This document shows, one piece after another, positions 27,993-36,039 of a stretch of 64,000 nt of DNA. Numbering within the stretch: position 1 is the first letter of the stretch; every line of letters begins with the position of its first letter. Made by a program: the position numbers and the translations under genes. Source of the DNA: Alphaproteobacteria bacterium (GTDB taxonomy: Bacteria; Pseudomonadota; Alphaproteobacteria; Micropepsales; Micropepsaceae); contig JANXXU010000006.1 of assembly GCA_025350465.1 (NCBI GenBank), forward strand, positions 124,001 through 188,000, read 5' to 3'. The notes under the pieces are model-generated. The model made no database searches and was not told the DNA's origin. It saw only the letters and a list, made by a program, of their open reading frames with translations.

Positions 27993-28741
27993 ATCTCTTC
28001 GCCCCGCCCGTCACAACCGTGCGCGAAAAGCGCAGCGCCGCAGCGCCGCAAGTCTCCGTTATCGTCACCCTCTACAATTATGGGCATTATCTCGAGGCGT
28101 GCCTCGACTCGATCCGAACCCAGACTCAACCGGACTTAGAACTCGTCATCGTCGACGACTGCTCGACGGACGGTAGTTTGGGCGTCGCCACGCGCTGGCT
28201 TGCGCGCAACGAAGACGTGTTGGCAGGACACTGCTTGCTGCATCACACGAAGAATATGGGCCTCGCCTATGCTCGCAACACGGCGTTCGCCGGCGCCCGC
28301 GCGCCATACGTATTCGTCATGGATGCCGACAACATGCTCTATCCCCCGGCCGTTGTGCGCTGTCTTGCGGCGATCAAAAACTCCGGCGCCGGTGCCGCGT
28401 ATACACAGCTCGAGTTCTTCGACGAGCGTGCCGGCTTGGGTCTCGCCGATTTCTGGAGCGTCGAGCGCTTGAAGCGTGCGAACTACATCGACGCCATGGC
28501 ACTTGTCGATAAGAAGGCGTGGGAGAAAGTCGGCGGCTATACGCAACTGATGGCGACGGGTTGGGAGGATTACGACTTCTGGTGCAAGTTCGTCGAACAC
28601 GACTTGAATGCCGCCTTCGTGCCCGAGGTACTCTGCCGCTATCGCTGGCATGGCAAGTCGATGTCGATAACCGAAACCAACCCGAACGCCGGCACGCTCA
28701 TCCTCGAAATGTCGATGCGCCACCCCTGGTTGGAGCTTTAA
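27989..28741 (+). CDS. GT2-family glycosyltransferase
   Basis: The 250-residue protein has the GT-A start VSVIVTLYNYGHYLEACLDS, VIVDDCSTDGS, the metal-binding FVMDADN (DxD) and a GWEDYDFWCKFV segment with the likely base. It begins with GTG in the overlap with the preceding gene and closes the rfb operon. The acceptor is unknown; dTDP-rhamnose is a plausible donor by context. It converges with the GT1-like gene, with 11 bp between their stops. Confidence 0.9.
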   Translation: MNLFAPPVTTVREKRSAAAPQVSVIVTLYNYGHYLEACLDSIRTQTQPDLELVIVDDCSTDGSLGVATRWLARNEDVLAGHCLLHHTKNMGLAYARNTAFAGARAPYVFVMDADNMLYPPAVVRCLAAIKNSGAGAAYTQLEFFDERAGLGLADFWSVERLKRANYIDAMALVDKKAWEKVGGYTQLMATGWEDYDFWCKFVEHDLNAAFVPEVLCRYRWHGKSMSITETNPNAGTLILEMSMRHPWLEL

Positions 28742-28752
28742 CCGGGCGGCTC

Positions 28753-29931
28753 CTATTTGACGGCCGCATCCAGCGCCGCGACTGTTCGTCCGACCGCATC
28801 GCGTTTCTCGACGAATTCATGCGCCGTTTCGCCGGCTAGCCGAGCCGCAATCTGGAATTTTTGATCGGTGTTCAAACACTCGATTGCTTCACGCAGGCGT
28901 TTGCGTTCGAGCGGCATGATGCTGATACCGACACCCAAGTCTTCGAGAAGCTTTGCCGTCCGGTCGGCTTCGCCGTGGCGGGGGCTTAGAATTTGCGGGC
29001 GGCCGGCCGCGAGGGCGGCGGCGGTCAGCCCACTCCCGGCATGCGAGAACACACAGGTCGCCAGCGGCAGCATCTCGCGCAACGATGGTGCCTCGCCATA
29101 CACGGTGACGCCGCGGCTCCTCAGGACGTTGCCTCGCGCGCCCAGAGTGCCGCGAAGGTAAACGGACGCTTGCGGCCCCAACTCCATCAGCGCTGCCGAG
29201 AGTTCGTCGATGAGCACGTAATCGTTGGCCGAGTAGGCGAAGAGACGTGGCTTTGAGGGAATTGGAGTGAGAGGTGGCAAAAACTCAAGCGGGCCCAACA
29301 CCTCGTCCTTGCGGATAGCGCGGTAGGGATCAAGTTCGGGAAACCCATAAACCGCCCGGAAGGCGCCGCGAAACGGCTCCGTGACAGTCTTCGGCGGGGT
29401 GCGACCGCGTAGCGCGAGCGCCTGTTGCATCGCCGCCAAAATCGCTGCCTGCGACCCAGGCTCGCCGGATACCGGCTTATAAGGCTCGAAGATGGTGCCG
29501 TCCGCCGGCGGCACGACAAACCCGTTGCCGACAAACGCGACGGGCAAGCGTCCAAAGGCGGCGAGAGCTGCGCCCGGCGCATGCTCGCAAATCAGCAGAT
29601 CTGGCTTGGCAACGGCGAACAAATCGTCCCAAGCTCCTATGAGCCCGCCGACATCTTGAGCCGATGAGAAGCCGTTGGCGGCGAGAATGTCGGCGTAGGT
29701 GTAAGTCGGCTTGGTGACGGCGACCGGGTTCGGCCAAAATGGGGAAGGAAGGATCGCGCAATTGAGTTCGACCAGGCTCGCGCGCGTTTGGATCGGATCT
29801 CTCAGCGCGAAGACGACAGTCCAACCTTCGTCCTTCAACGCCGCAGCGATCGCCTTGAGCGTCGGCAAATGCCCAAACCCTTCGCCGATCTCCCAGGCGA
29901 GCAGAACAGTCTTGCTGGAGCGCACAGCCAT
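28753..29931 (-). CDS. GT1-type (UGT/MGT-like) glycosyltransferase
   Basis: The 392-residue GT-B protein starts with a nucleotide-sugar transferase pattern (LLAWEIGEGFGHLPTLKAIA) and ends with the donor-binding block ATCVFSHAGSGLTAAALAAGRPQ followed by LSPRHGEADRTA, as in UDP/dTDP-sugar glycosyltransferases of natural-product and rhamnolipid type. I preferred the ATG at MAVRSSK over a TTG 19 codons upstream. Facing the rfb operon, it may use dTDP-rhamnose, but this is inference. Confidence 0.85.
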   Translation of the reverse strand: MAVRSSKTVLLAWEIGEGFGHLPTLKAIAAALKDEGWTVVFALRDPIQTRASLVELNCAILPSPFWPNPVAVTKPTYTYADILAANGFSSAQDVGGLIGAWDDLFAVAKPDLLICEHAPGAALAAFGRLPVAFVGNGFVVPPADGTIFEPYKPVSGEPGSQAAILAAMQQALALRGRTPPKTVTEPFRGAFRAVYGFPELDPYRAIRKDEVLGPLEFLPPLTPIPSKPRLFAYSANDYVLIDELSAALMELGPQASVYLRGTLGARGNVLRSRGVTVYGEAPSLREMLPLATCVFSHAGSGLTAAALAAGRPQILSPRHGEADRTAKLLEDLGVGISIMPLERKRLREAIECLNTDQKFQIAARLAGETAHEFVEKRDAVGRTVAALDAAVK

Positions 29932-30010
29932 GGGGCTTTGTCGGCCAAAATGGGAAAGGCGCAGGAGGCTAGTCCGCGCCTTTTGCAAACACTAGTGCGC
30001 CACTAAGCGC

Positions 30011-31414
30011 CTAATTCCCGTAGATCGCCGCCAAACGCGAGCGCTCTTGTTCGACGCTTTGAAAAAGATTGATGAGCGAAGAGTCGGGATCTTGCTTGCG
30101 GTGACGATCCTTGAGGCTGGCGTTGGAGCCGAAATAGTAGGTCAGCCCGCCCATGACGCTGTGGTAGTCGTCGTCGCCGATGACCCCTTGGACGTCGAAT
30201 GCGAGGCCCGGCAGCGCAGATAAGCCCGGCATGAATTCGGCCTGCAGGTGTCCTTGCTTGACGTTTTGGTGTCCTTGATTGTTGACGTCTTGCTGGAAGC
30301 TGCCCCCGCCCGTGATTGCAAAATTGTCGGTCGCATACCAGCGCAGATCGATCGAGCCGAACGCCTTGTCGCCCAGCTTTTCGCTGAACTGATAGCCAGC
30401 TTTGGCCAACAGAGAAATCTGTTGCATGTAGAGTTCGCCCTCTGCGCCGACCTGCTCAGCCTGGAGATCGAAATGATCTTCCTTGGCATAGGACGCAAAC
30501 AGGCCGAGCAAGTATTTGTCGGGATCGCGCGTGAAGATGTGGGCGCCTGCTCCGTAACCGGTGTCATTGTCGACGCCGAAGCCGCCCGCCTCAAGCTCGA
30601 CTCCGGTGAATTGGCCAAGCGGCGCGGTGAGGGCGGCGCCTGCAGTCCACGACGTTTGGTCGTCGGTTTGTCCGCCTGAACCGGAGAGTTTGAGATTGGT
30701 CTCCGACACGGCGGGGTCGCGCGCGACGGCTGCCGTCGTCATGCCGAAGCCGAAGAGAGCCGCCAACGTGACGGGCTTCCAAAAACGCATCGTCGCCGCA
30801 GTGAAACGGCTGGTCCAGCGCACGACCGAGCGTCCGTCCACCGCAACCAGATGTGCTTGGGGCAAGCCGAAGCCGACTCGGACCGCCGGGCAATCATCGA
30901 GACACGGCGCGAACGCCGCCCTCATGGCATCGACGACTGCGAATTCGACGTTCGCGAGTTCGGCGACTTTAATTTTTTCGCCGACAACAAGATTGGCGGC
31001 CTTCAGTGCGACATAGAAGGTGCGTAGACGTGGGGCGTAATAGAGGCCGAAGAGCTTGTCGTTCAGCGAGCTTCGAACTGTACGGCCGGCACTAACCAGG
31101 GCTTTTGCGCGGGCTACTGCCTCTGTCGGGTCATAAACGATGTCGTCGCCGCCGAAGCGCGCGACAAGCCGTTCAAGGCTGCGCGGCGCATGGAGTTGGG
31201 CGGCGTTGTGAAATCGAACACGTACCTTCTCGGCACCGGCACTGCGCACGGCATCCAAAATTTGCTGACGAACGAGCGAACGGCGCGGAGCCGCTGCAAC
31301 GTGGACCAGAAGTTCGGATTGGTTGGACCACGCAGCGGCGAAGATCGGCGCTGCGACTGCACGTAACGCGGATGCGATGAGATAGGCGCTAGGACGCCCC
31401 TCTACCCTACCCAT
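30011..31414 (-). CDS. Putative outer-membrane barrel with a ~212-residue leader domain and an internal signal peptide
   Basis: One continuous frame of 467 residues (ATG chosen over a TTG four codons upstream) has two unlike halves. The first 208 residues are alpha/beta with no signal peptide. At the Met encoded at 30790 a perfect signal-peptide pattern begins (MRFWKPVTLAALFGFGMTTAA, then VARD), and the rest has alternating strands and aromatic residues typical of a beta-barrel (LDLRWY-like strands, VMGGLTYYFG). Either the gene makes one long product, or a second protein is translated from the inner ATG, giving a normal exported barrel of 260 residues. Both halves are unfamiliar to me. Confidence 0.6.
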   Translation of the reverse strand: MGRVEGRPSAYLIASALRAVAAPIFAAAWSNQSELLVHVAAAPRRSLVRQQILDAVRSAGAEKVRVRFHNAAQLHAPRSLERLVARFGGDDIVYDPTEAVARAKALVSAGRTVRSSLNDKLFGLYYAPRLRTFYVALKAANLVVGEKIKVAELANVEFAVVDAMRAAFAPCLDDCPAVRVGFGLPQAHLVAVDGRSVVRWTSRFTAATMRFWKPVTLAALFGFGMTTAAVARDPAVSETNLKLSGSGGQTDDQTSWTAGAALTAPLGQFTGVELEAGGFGVDNDTGYGAGAHIFTRDPDKYLLGLFASYAKEDHFDLQAEQVGAEGELYMQQISLLAKAGYQFSEKLGDKAFGSIDLRWYATDNFAITGGGSFQQDVNNQGHQNVKQGHLQAEFMPGLSALPGLAFDVQGVIGDDDYHSVMGGLTYYFGSNASLKDRHRKQDPDSSLINLFQSVEQERSRLAAIYGN

Positions 31415-32023
31415 GATCAACCCCAAATTTTATTTTTGCCTGCGTGCCAGGTTGGTACGTTGATACCACCGACAGAACGGCGACCGAATGACATTCCGAC
31501 GTGAACTTCAGTCGAGGCATCAGTTTGACTCAATTCTGTGGTCTAGTCGCAACAGACTCCGAGGTTAACCCTCAAAGTTTAATTAGATTTGCAAGAAATA
31601 GACCAAGCAGAAGATGAGTCCTTCGCGCAGTTCGCGTGTCTTTAATCATTCGCGATGCTTGCCGCGCTAATCGCCGGAGTCTCAGCCCCAGCCCAATTAT
31701 GCACGCACTATGATTTATCTCCGCGCAGTGCGCGGTCAGGTTGAAAATTGAACATCGTTCGATTTCACTTTTTCGGCTTGATCAAAAGAAAATTGAGAGC
31801 CGACCCGGCAAGTTCGAGGAATGTTTGAACGTTCATCAAAAGATGGAATAATCTATCTATACATCAGATAAAGGCGCAATAAATTTATAAATAGGTAAAG
31901 ACATTAAGAAGAGATACGAGTGATTGGGGTGATAGTTAAGAAAAAGGTAAAGTCGATACGCTTGGCGCAAAAAAGGCAAAGCATAGATTTTCCTCTTCTT
32001 AAGAGATGTTGACAAGACGCAAG
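31415..32023. other. AT-rich non-coding gap of about 600 bp
   Basis: Between the barrel gene start and the pabBC stop there is no credible gene. The right half is very AT-rich against a GC-rich genome, with many short A runs. It contains the 10-bp palindrome TGAACGTTCA at 31826-31835 and a perfect 10-bp inverted repeat (TTAAGAAGAG at 31904-31913, CTCTTCTTAA at 31993-32002). It should hold the barrel gene promoter and the pabBC 3' region, and could hide a small RNA or a remnant of acquired DNA. Confidence 0.7.
31904..32002. repeat. Perfect 10-bp inverted repeat with 79-bp spacer
   Basis: TTAAGAAGAG and its exact reverse complement CTCTTCTTAA flank a 79-bp AT-rich spacer, ending 22 bp past the pabBC stop. 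The second arm also contains TCTTAAGA, itself a palindrome. It could be two sites for one regulator, or the ends of a small element. No target duplication is visible. Confidence 0.45.
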
Positions 32024-33862
32024 TTATGTTTGGACCGATGCATCTTCTTCAAGTCTACTTGGTCCGATCGGGGCCACCGTTTCAAGCGGCGTTGGAATCA
32101 AGAAACCGGGAATTAGTCCACGCAGAGCGTTGCCGAACCAAACCTGACCCGAAGAGAGATCGTCGATCGTTAGAATGCGCTCTTCGACAACCGGGTTGGC
32201 GGCCTCGATCAATTCGCGCCGTAGGCAGCCATCTAGCACGCCGCACTCAAGTGGCGGCGTCAGCCACCGGCCGTCGCGCTCCACGAAAATCGTACTTCGG
32301 CTCCCCTCGGTGATGTCGCCGCGCTCATTTAGGAAGACGACCTCGTCAGTGCCCAGCGCATCGCGCAGACGCTGCCACTCGCCGTCGTAAATCTCCCGGG
32401 AACTGGTTTTGTGATGATAGATCGCTTGGCTCGAATCCGTTTGCCGGTCGGAGATCGCGAAACGCCACACCGCGCCGGGCTCGTGCAGAGCAAACGGAGA
32501 AATGGTGACTTGGGCGTCGCCCCGCGCGTCAAGTGTGAGCCTGACCCGCAGTGGTCCTTCCGCCTGCGCTACGGCGGCGACAAGCCGGTCGCGGACCAGA
32601 CGTTGATCGCAAACGAATCCGAAATAGCGGGCCGAACGAACCAACCGCGAAAGATGGCGCCGAAACAGAAAAAAACCTTCGCCGGGGCTCCATCGCAAGG
32701 TTTCGATAAGGTGAAAGGACGGCGCCGTTTCCGTGAAGAAACGAGCCTTGAGCAGGCACTCCGCAAACTCGCTGGCCGGCTCGGAGTCCCAGACGATGCC
32801 GCCGCCCACACCCATCTGGACCTTATTGCCGCGAACGGTGAGGGTACGGATGGCGACGTTGAATGCGGCACGCTGCTTGTCGACATAACCCACGGCGCCG
32901 CAATAGACGCCCCGTGGCTCACCCTCGAGCGCGCGAATGATTTCCATCGCCCGAATTTTGGGTGCGCCGGTCACAGATCCGCACGGATAGAGTGCCCGCG
33001 CGATTTCGTGCAGACCTACGCCTTCCTCAAGCTCCGCCGAAATGCCCGACGTCATCGTGTGGAAGCGCGGGTAGGTTTCCACGGTGAAAAGGTCTTCGAC
33101 CTTGACCGAACCGATTTTCGCCACGCGCGAAATGTCGTTGCGCAACAGATCGACGATCATCAAATTTTCTGCGCGCTGCTTGGGGTCGTGCTTGAGATCG
33201 AGTTTCCGCGTCGCGTCGCCGCGCCAATCCGGCGCGCGTGGACAAGTGCCCTTCATCGGCCGTGCCGTGATGCGCCCGCTCGCGACAGTGAAAAACCGCT
33301 CTGGTGAGAGCGAAACGATGTCTTCGTCCGGAAACCGCAGGAAACTCGCGGCGCCTGCACGCGAACTCTCGCGCAATCGCGCGTAAAGGCCCAACGCGTC
33401 GCCCGCCAAAGTCGCATTGAGCTTGAGTGTGAAATTGACTTGATAGACATCGCCATCGGCAATGAGCTTGCGGATGTCGTCGATTCGCGCGCCGTAGGCA
33501 TGCTCATCAAGGCTCGGTTCGATCGCCGAAAGACGAGGCGTGTCGGCGCAAAGAAATTCGTCGCGCGCGTCGGGAGTCAGCGTCTCGGATTTCGTGAACA
33601 GCGCGAAGCGGAGCAACGGTTGCTCGGTTTTCGGCACAAGGGACGCAAGGCGCGGCTCAAATACATAGCCAAGCTCATAGGCGCAGTACCCGGCCGCGAT
33701 GAGGCCGTTCGCCGCCCCTGCCTCAATTGCGTCGAACGCGGCCTCAACCCCGCTTGCATCGACGGCTTCAATCATTCGCGCCGGTTCGGTCAGAAGCCGG
33801 GCCGGACGGTCTGGCCACGTCGCATCGTCGAAAAGTGCAAAACAGTCGCCAAATGTCCGCAT
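32024..33862 (-). CDS. pabB: Fused aminodeoxychorismate synthase component I and aminodeoxychorismate lyase
   Basis: The 612-residue protein joins two steps of p-aminobenzoate synthesis for folate. The first 370 residues form the chorismate-binding PabB domain (LSPERFF, PMKGTCPR, NLMIVDLLRND, CGSVTGAPKIRAMEII). The last 230 residues form a PLP-dependent PabC domain with the cofactor Lys in YHHKTSSR and a VVFLNERGDITEGS block. Such fusions are common in alphaproteobacteria. It still needs a PabA-type glutaminase, which is not in this window. The gene is divergent from the hsp20 gene. Confidence 0.92.
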   Translation of the reverse strand: MRTFGDCFALFDDATWPDRPARLLTEPARMIEAVDASGVEAAFDAIEAGAANGLIAAGYCAYELGYVFEPRLASLVPKTEQPLLRFALFTKSETLTPDARDEFLCADTPRLSAIEPSLDEHAYGARIDDIRKLIADGDVYQVNFTLKLNATLAGDALGLYARLRESSRAGAASFLRFPDEDIVSLSPERFFTVASGRITARPMKGTCPRAPDWRGDATRKLDLKHDPKQRAENLMIVDLLRNDISRVAKIGSVKVEDLFTVETYPRFHTMTSGISAELEEGVGLHEIARALYPCGSVTGAPKIRAMEIIRALEGEPRGVYCGAVGYVDKQRAAFNVAIRTLTVRGNKVQMGVGGGIVWDSEPASEFAECLLKARFFTETAPSFHLIETLRWSPGEGFFLFRRHLSRLVRSARYFGFVCDQRLVRDRLVAAVAQAEGPLRVRLTLDARGDAQVTISPFALHEPGAVWRFAISDRQTDSSQAIYHHKTSSREIYDGEWQRLRDALGTDEVVFLNERGDITEGSRSTIFVERDGRWLTPPLECGVLDGCLRRELIEAANPVVEERILTIDDLSSGQVWFGNALRGLIPGFLIPTPLETVAPIGPSRLEEDASVQT

Positions 33863-33882
33863 CGGGTCCGCGCGAAACGCCG

Positions 33883-33910
33883 CTTGATTGGCCGGGGGCC
33901 AGGCTTACAT
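33883..33910 (+). promoter_or_regulatory. Possible sigma-32 heat-shock promoter for hsp20
   Basis: CTTG, 17 bases, then CTTACAT, placed 65 bp before the hsp20 start. This is close to the alphaproteobacterial sigma-32 consensus CTTG-N17/18-CYTATNT, with one mismatch in the -10 box. Its position before a heat-shock gene supports the reading. A GAGG site precedes the start codon. Confidence 0.5.
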
Positions 33911-33975
33911 GCGGGGTGTATTCGAGCACGGCGGCGGGCGCTAGTCTAAGGGCGCTCACAAATTTGAGGCTTTGA

Positions 33976-34386
33976 ATGTCGCGACCCGGCCCCTTCGGAC
34001 ACCCCTATTTGCTGGGCTTCGAGGAGATCGAGCGCATGCTCGAGCGGCTCGCCAAGCAGGCCGAGGCCTATCCACCGTGCAACATCGAGGAGTTGGGCGA
34101 AGGCCATTTGCGCATCACCCTTGCCGTGGCCGGCTTTTCCAACGAGGCATTGTCGATCGTCTTGAGCGACCAGGAACTCAGCGTGCGTGGCGAGCGGCCG
34201 CAGACCGAAGAGGATCGTACCTTCCTCTACAAGGGGATCGCCGCCCGCGGCTTCCAGCGTAGTTTCATTCTGGCCCAGGGCTGGGAGGTCGAGGCCGCCC
34301 GCTTGGTGAACGGTTTGTTACGCATTGATCTCAAACGCGTGAGGCTCGCGCCGGACGTCCGCAAGATCCCGATCACCATCGGGTGA
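33976..34386 (+). CDS. Hsp20-family small heat-shock protein
   Basis: The 136-residue chaperone has an alpha-crystallin domain over most of its length: EGHLRITLAVAGFSNEAL, LSVRGERP, a GFQRSFIL strand and the NGLLRIDLKRV strand. It holds unfolding proteins for refolding by other chaperones. The short C-terminal tail (KIPITIG) carries the I-x-I motif used in oligomer assembly. It is followed by DUF1150, a pairing common in alphaproteobacteria, and preceded by a sigma-32-like promoter. Confidence 0.92.
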   Translation: MSRPGPFGHPYLLGFEEIERMLERLAKQAEAYPPCNIEELGEGHLRITLAVAGFSNEALSIVLSDQELSVRGERPQTEEDRTFLYKGIAARGFQRSFILAQGWEVEAARLVNGLLRIDLKRVRLAPDVRKIPITIG

Positions 34387-34510
34387 GTTTCGGGTTCCTG
34401 GCCGCCGGTCGTTCCAATTTCGCCACACACTTCCCATATAACCAGCTAGCACCAAGGAACGGGCTGCCTTTTCGGGGCTTTCCGCTGGTGGCTGTAGGAA
34501 GGAGTAAACC

Positions 34511-34798
34511 ATGCAGTCGAACCAAAACGAGAACCGCAAATCGAAGGTCGCGATTCCTCCGTTGGACGCCGAAGAGATCGACCGCCTGATTGGTCGCAAC
34601 ACGGTCTATGTGCGCGAGGTCGGCGTAGACGAGCTCAAGGGCTCCGGCGTAATCGCGGTTGACGTCTTAGTACCGGCGTCGCAGAAATTCTTTGCACTTC
34701 ATCTGGCCGATGGCCGTCGCGTTGCGGTCATGGACGACCGCGACTTAGCGTTCGCCGCAGCTCGTCAGCACGATCTGGAACCGGTCAGCGTTCATTGA
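34511..34798 (+). CDS. DUF1150-family protein
   Basis: This small acidic protein of 95 residues has the family pattern VYVREVGVDELKGSG near its middle and FALHLADGRRVAVMDDRD towards its end. The function of DUF1150 is not known, but it often follows an hsp20 gene, as here, and may act with it in the stress response. A very strong AGGAAGGAG ribosome site precedes the ATG. It converges with ptsN across 29 bp. Confidence 0.85.
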   Translation: MQSNQNENRKSKVAIPPLDAEEIDRLIGRNTVYVREVGVDELKGSGVIAVDVLVPASQKFFALHLADGRRVAVMDDRDLAFAAARQHDLEPVSVH

Positions 34799-34827
34799 CG
34801 GCCGTCGGCGTTCATTAGCGATTTTCA

Positions 34828-35295
34828 TCACGCCGCTTGATACGTTGCAGTCGGTTCGGTGAGAAGAGCATAGAGCGCGGCCTTGTCGGGCGCCGCACGC
34901 AGTTTTTCGCACATGCCGACATTGCGCATCAGGCGAGAAATGCGCGCCAACGCCTTCAAATGGTCGGCCCCCGCATCTTCCGGCGTCAACAACAAGAACA
35001 CGAGATCGACGGGTGCATCGTCGACCGCGTCGAAATCGATGGCGTCCTCGAGCCGCGCAAAGACGCCTGTTATGCGGTCGAGCTTCGGCAAACGCGCATG
35101 CGGGATCGCAACGCCGTGACCCACGCCGGTCGTCGACAGCTTCTCGCGCTCCCAAAGCGTTTCGAAGATCTTGTCCTCTTTGCCGGCGATGAGCGGCGCA
35201 GCGCGTTGCGCGAGATCGACAAGCAGTTTCTTTTTGTTGGCGGCCTTGAGCCTCTGGAAAACGCCCTGAGGAGCCAAAATGTCTGCGATATCCAT
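34828..35295 (-). CDS. ptsN: Nitrogen-type PTS enzyme IIA
   Basis: The 155-residue EIIA-Ntr protein has the phospho-acceptor His in GVGHGVAIPHAR and a family-typical LVFLLLTPEDAGADHLKALA block. It receives phosphate from NPr in the PTS-Ntr chain and regulates potassium transport, nitrogen and envelope functions rather than moving sugar. It closes the rpoN-hpf-ptsN order, conserved across proteobacteria. Confidence 0.95.
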   Translation of the reverse strand: MDIADILAPQGVFQRLKAANKKKLLVDLAQRAAPLIAGKEDKIFETLWEREKLSTTGVGHGVAIPHARLPKLDRITGVFARLEDAIDFDAVDDAPVDLVFLLLTPEDAGADHLKALARISRLMRNVGMCEKLRAAPDKAALYALLTEPTATYQAA

Positions 35296-35341
35296 GGCGG
35301 CTGACTACGTTGTTTCACAAAGCGGCAATTGGTACCGGCCC

Positions 35342-35923
35342 TTAGCGCTGCGCTTTTTGCAGCGCCGGGTCGATCCAACCGATATGGCCGTCTGCACGGC
35401 GATAGACCACGTTTATTTCCCCATGCGCGCTGTTGCGGAACACGAGTGCCGGTGTTTCCGCAAGATCGAGCTGCATGACGGCTTCGCCCACTGTGAGCGT
35501 GCGCAGTTCCAGCGTCGTTTCGGAAACGACAACCGGCGTAAGCGAATCGGGTTCCGCCGCGTCGTCATCTTCGCGGGCGATGACGCGCTCGCGCGCCGCG
35601 CCCACTGGCAATTCGCCGCGCGCGCCGTTGTGATGGTCGCGCAGCCGGCGCTTGTACCGACGTAGGCGCTTTTCTATGCGTTCGGCCGCGGCGTCGAAGC
35701 TGGCGTAGATATCGGGCGAGCGTCCTTGCGTGTGGAGATGCAAGCCTGAAGCAAGGTGCAGCGCGCAATCGGCGCGATATTCAAATCCGTCGCGCACGAA
35801 CGTGACCGATCCGTCAACCGTGCGGTCGAAATACTTGGCGACGGCCTGTGCCATCCGCGTCTCGACAAGCGTGCGCAAGGCGGTTCCGATGTCGATTTGT
35901 TTTCCGGTGACGTTCAACTGCAT
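35342..35923 (-). CDS. hpf: Ribosome hibernation-promoting factor, long form
   Basis: The 193-residue protein has an N-terminal S30AE domain (MQLNVTGKQIDIGTALR, ADCALHLASGLHLHTQG, DIYASFDAAAERIEKRLRRYK) and a C-terminal dimerisation domain (MTVGEAVMQL-like LTVGEAVMQLDL, then FRNSAHGEINVVYRRADGHI). Long HPFs join two 70S ribosomes into inactive 100S dimers in stationary phase. A 46-bp gap separates it from ptsN. Upstream of it, just past rpoN, sits a small hairpin (CCTGTC-AAC-GACAGG). Confidence 0.93.
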   Translation of the reverse strand: MQLNVTGKQIDIGTALRTLVETRMAQAVAKYFDRTVDGSVTFVRDGFEYRADCALHLASGLHLHTQGRSPDIYASFDAAAERIEKRLRRYKRRLRDHHNGARGELPVGAARERVIAREDDDAAEPDSLTPVVVSETTLELRTLTVGEAVMQLDLAETPALVFRNSAHGEINVVYRRADGHIGWIDPALQKAQR

Positions 35924-36039
35924 GGCTTTTCGCGTCCTGTTTGAGAGGAAACGCTTTGCGACCCCGATTCGAAAAGCGCGCTTCTCGCGAAAGGCGGCGG
36001 ACGTTTAGCCGCGACCCCTTCTCCTGTCAACGACAGGTC

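Noticed and set aside
23259-28741. The rfb operon as a horizontally acquired O-antigen island
   Set aside because: GC content and codon use look like the rest of the window; no mobile-element traces were seen.
32411-33307. A 298-codon frame opposite the pabB-pabC fusion
   Set aside because: Lies fully inside a well-supported gene and has no family features.
36023-36037. Hairpin CCTGTC-AAC-GACAGG after rpoN considered as a terminator
   Set aside because: Only six base pairs, a three-base loop and no U run; rpoN and hpf are probably read on one transcript.
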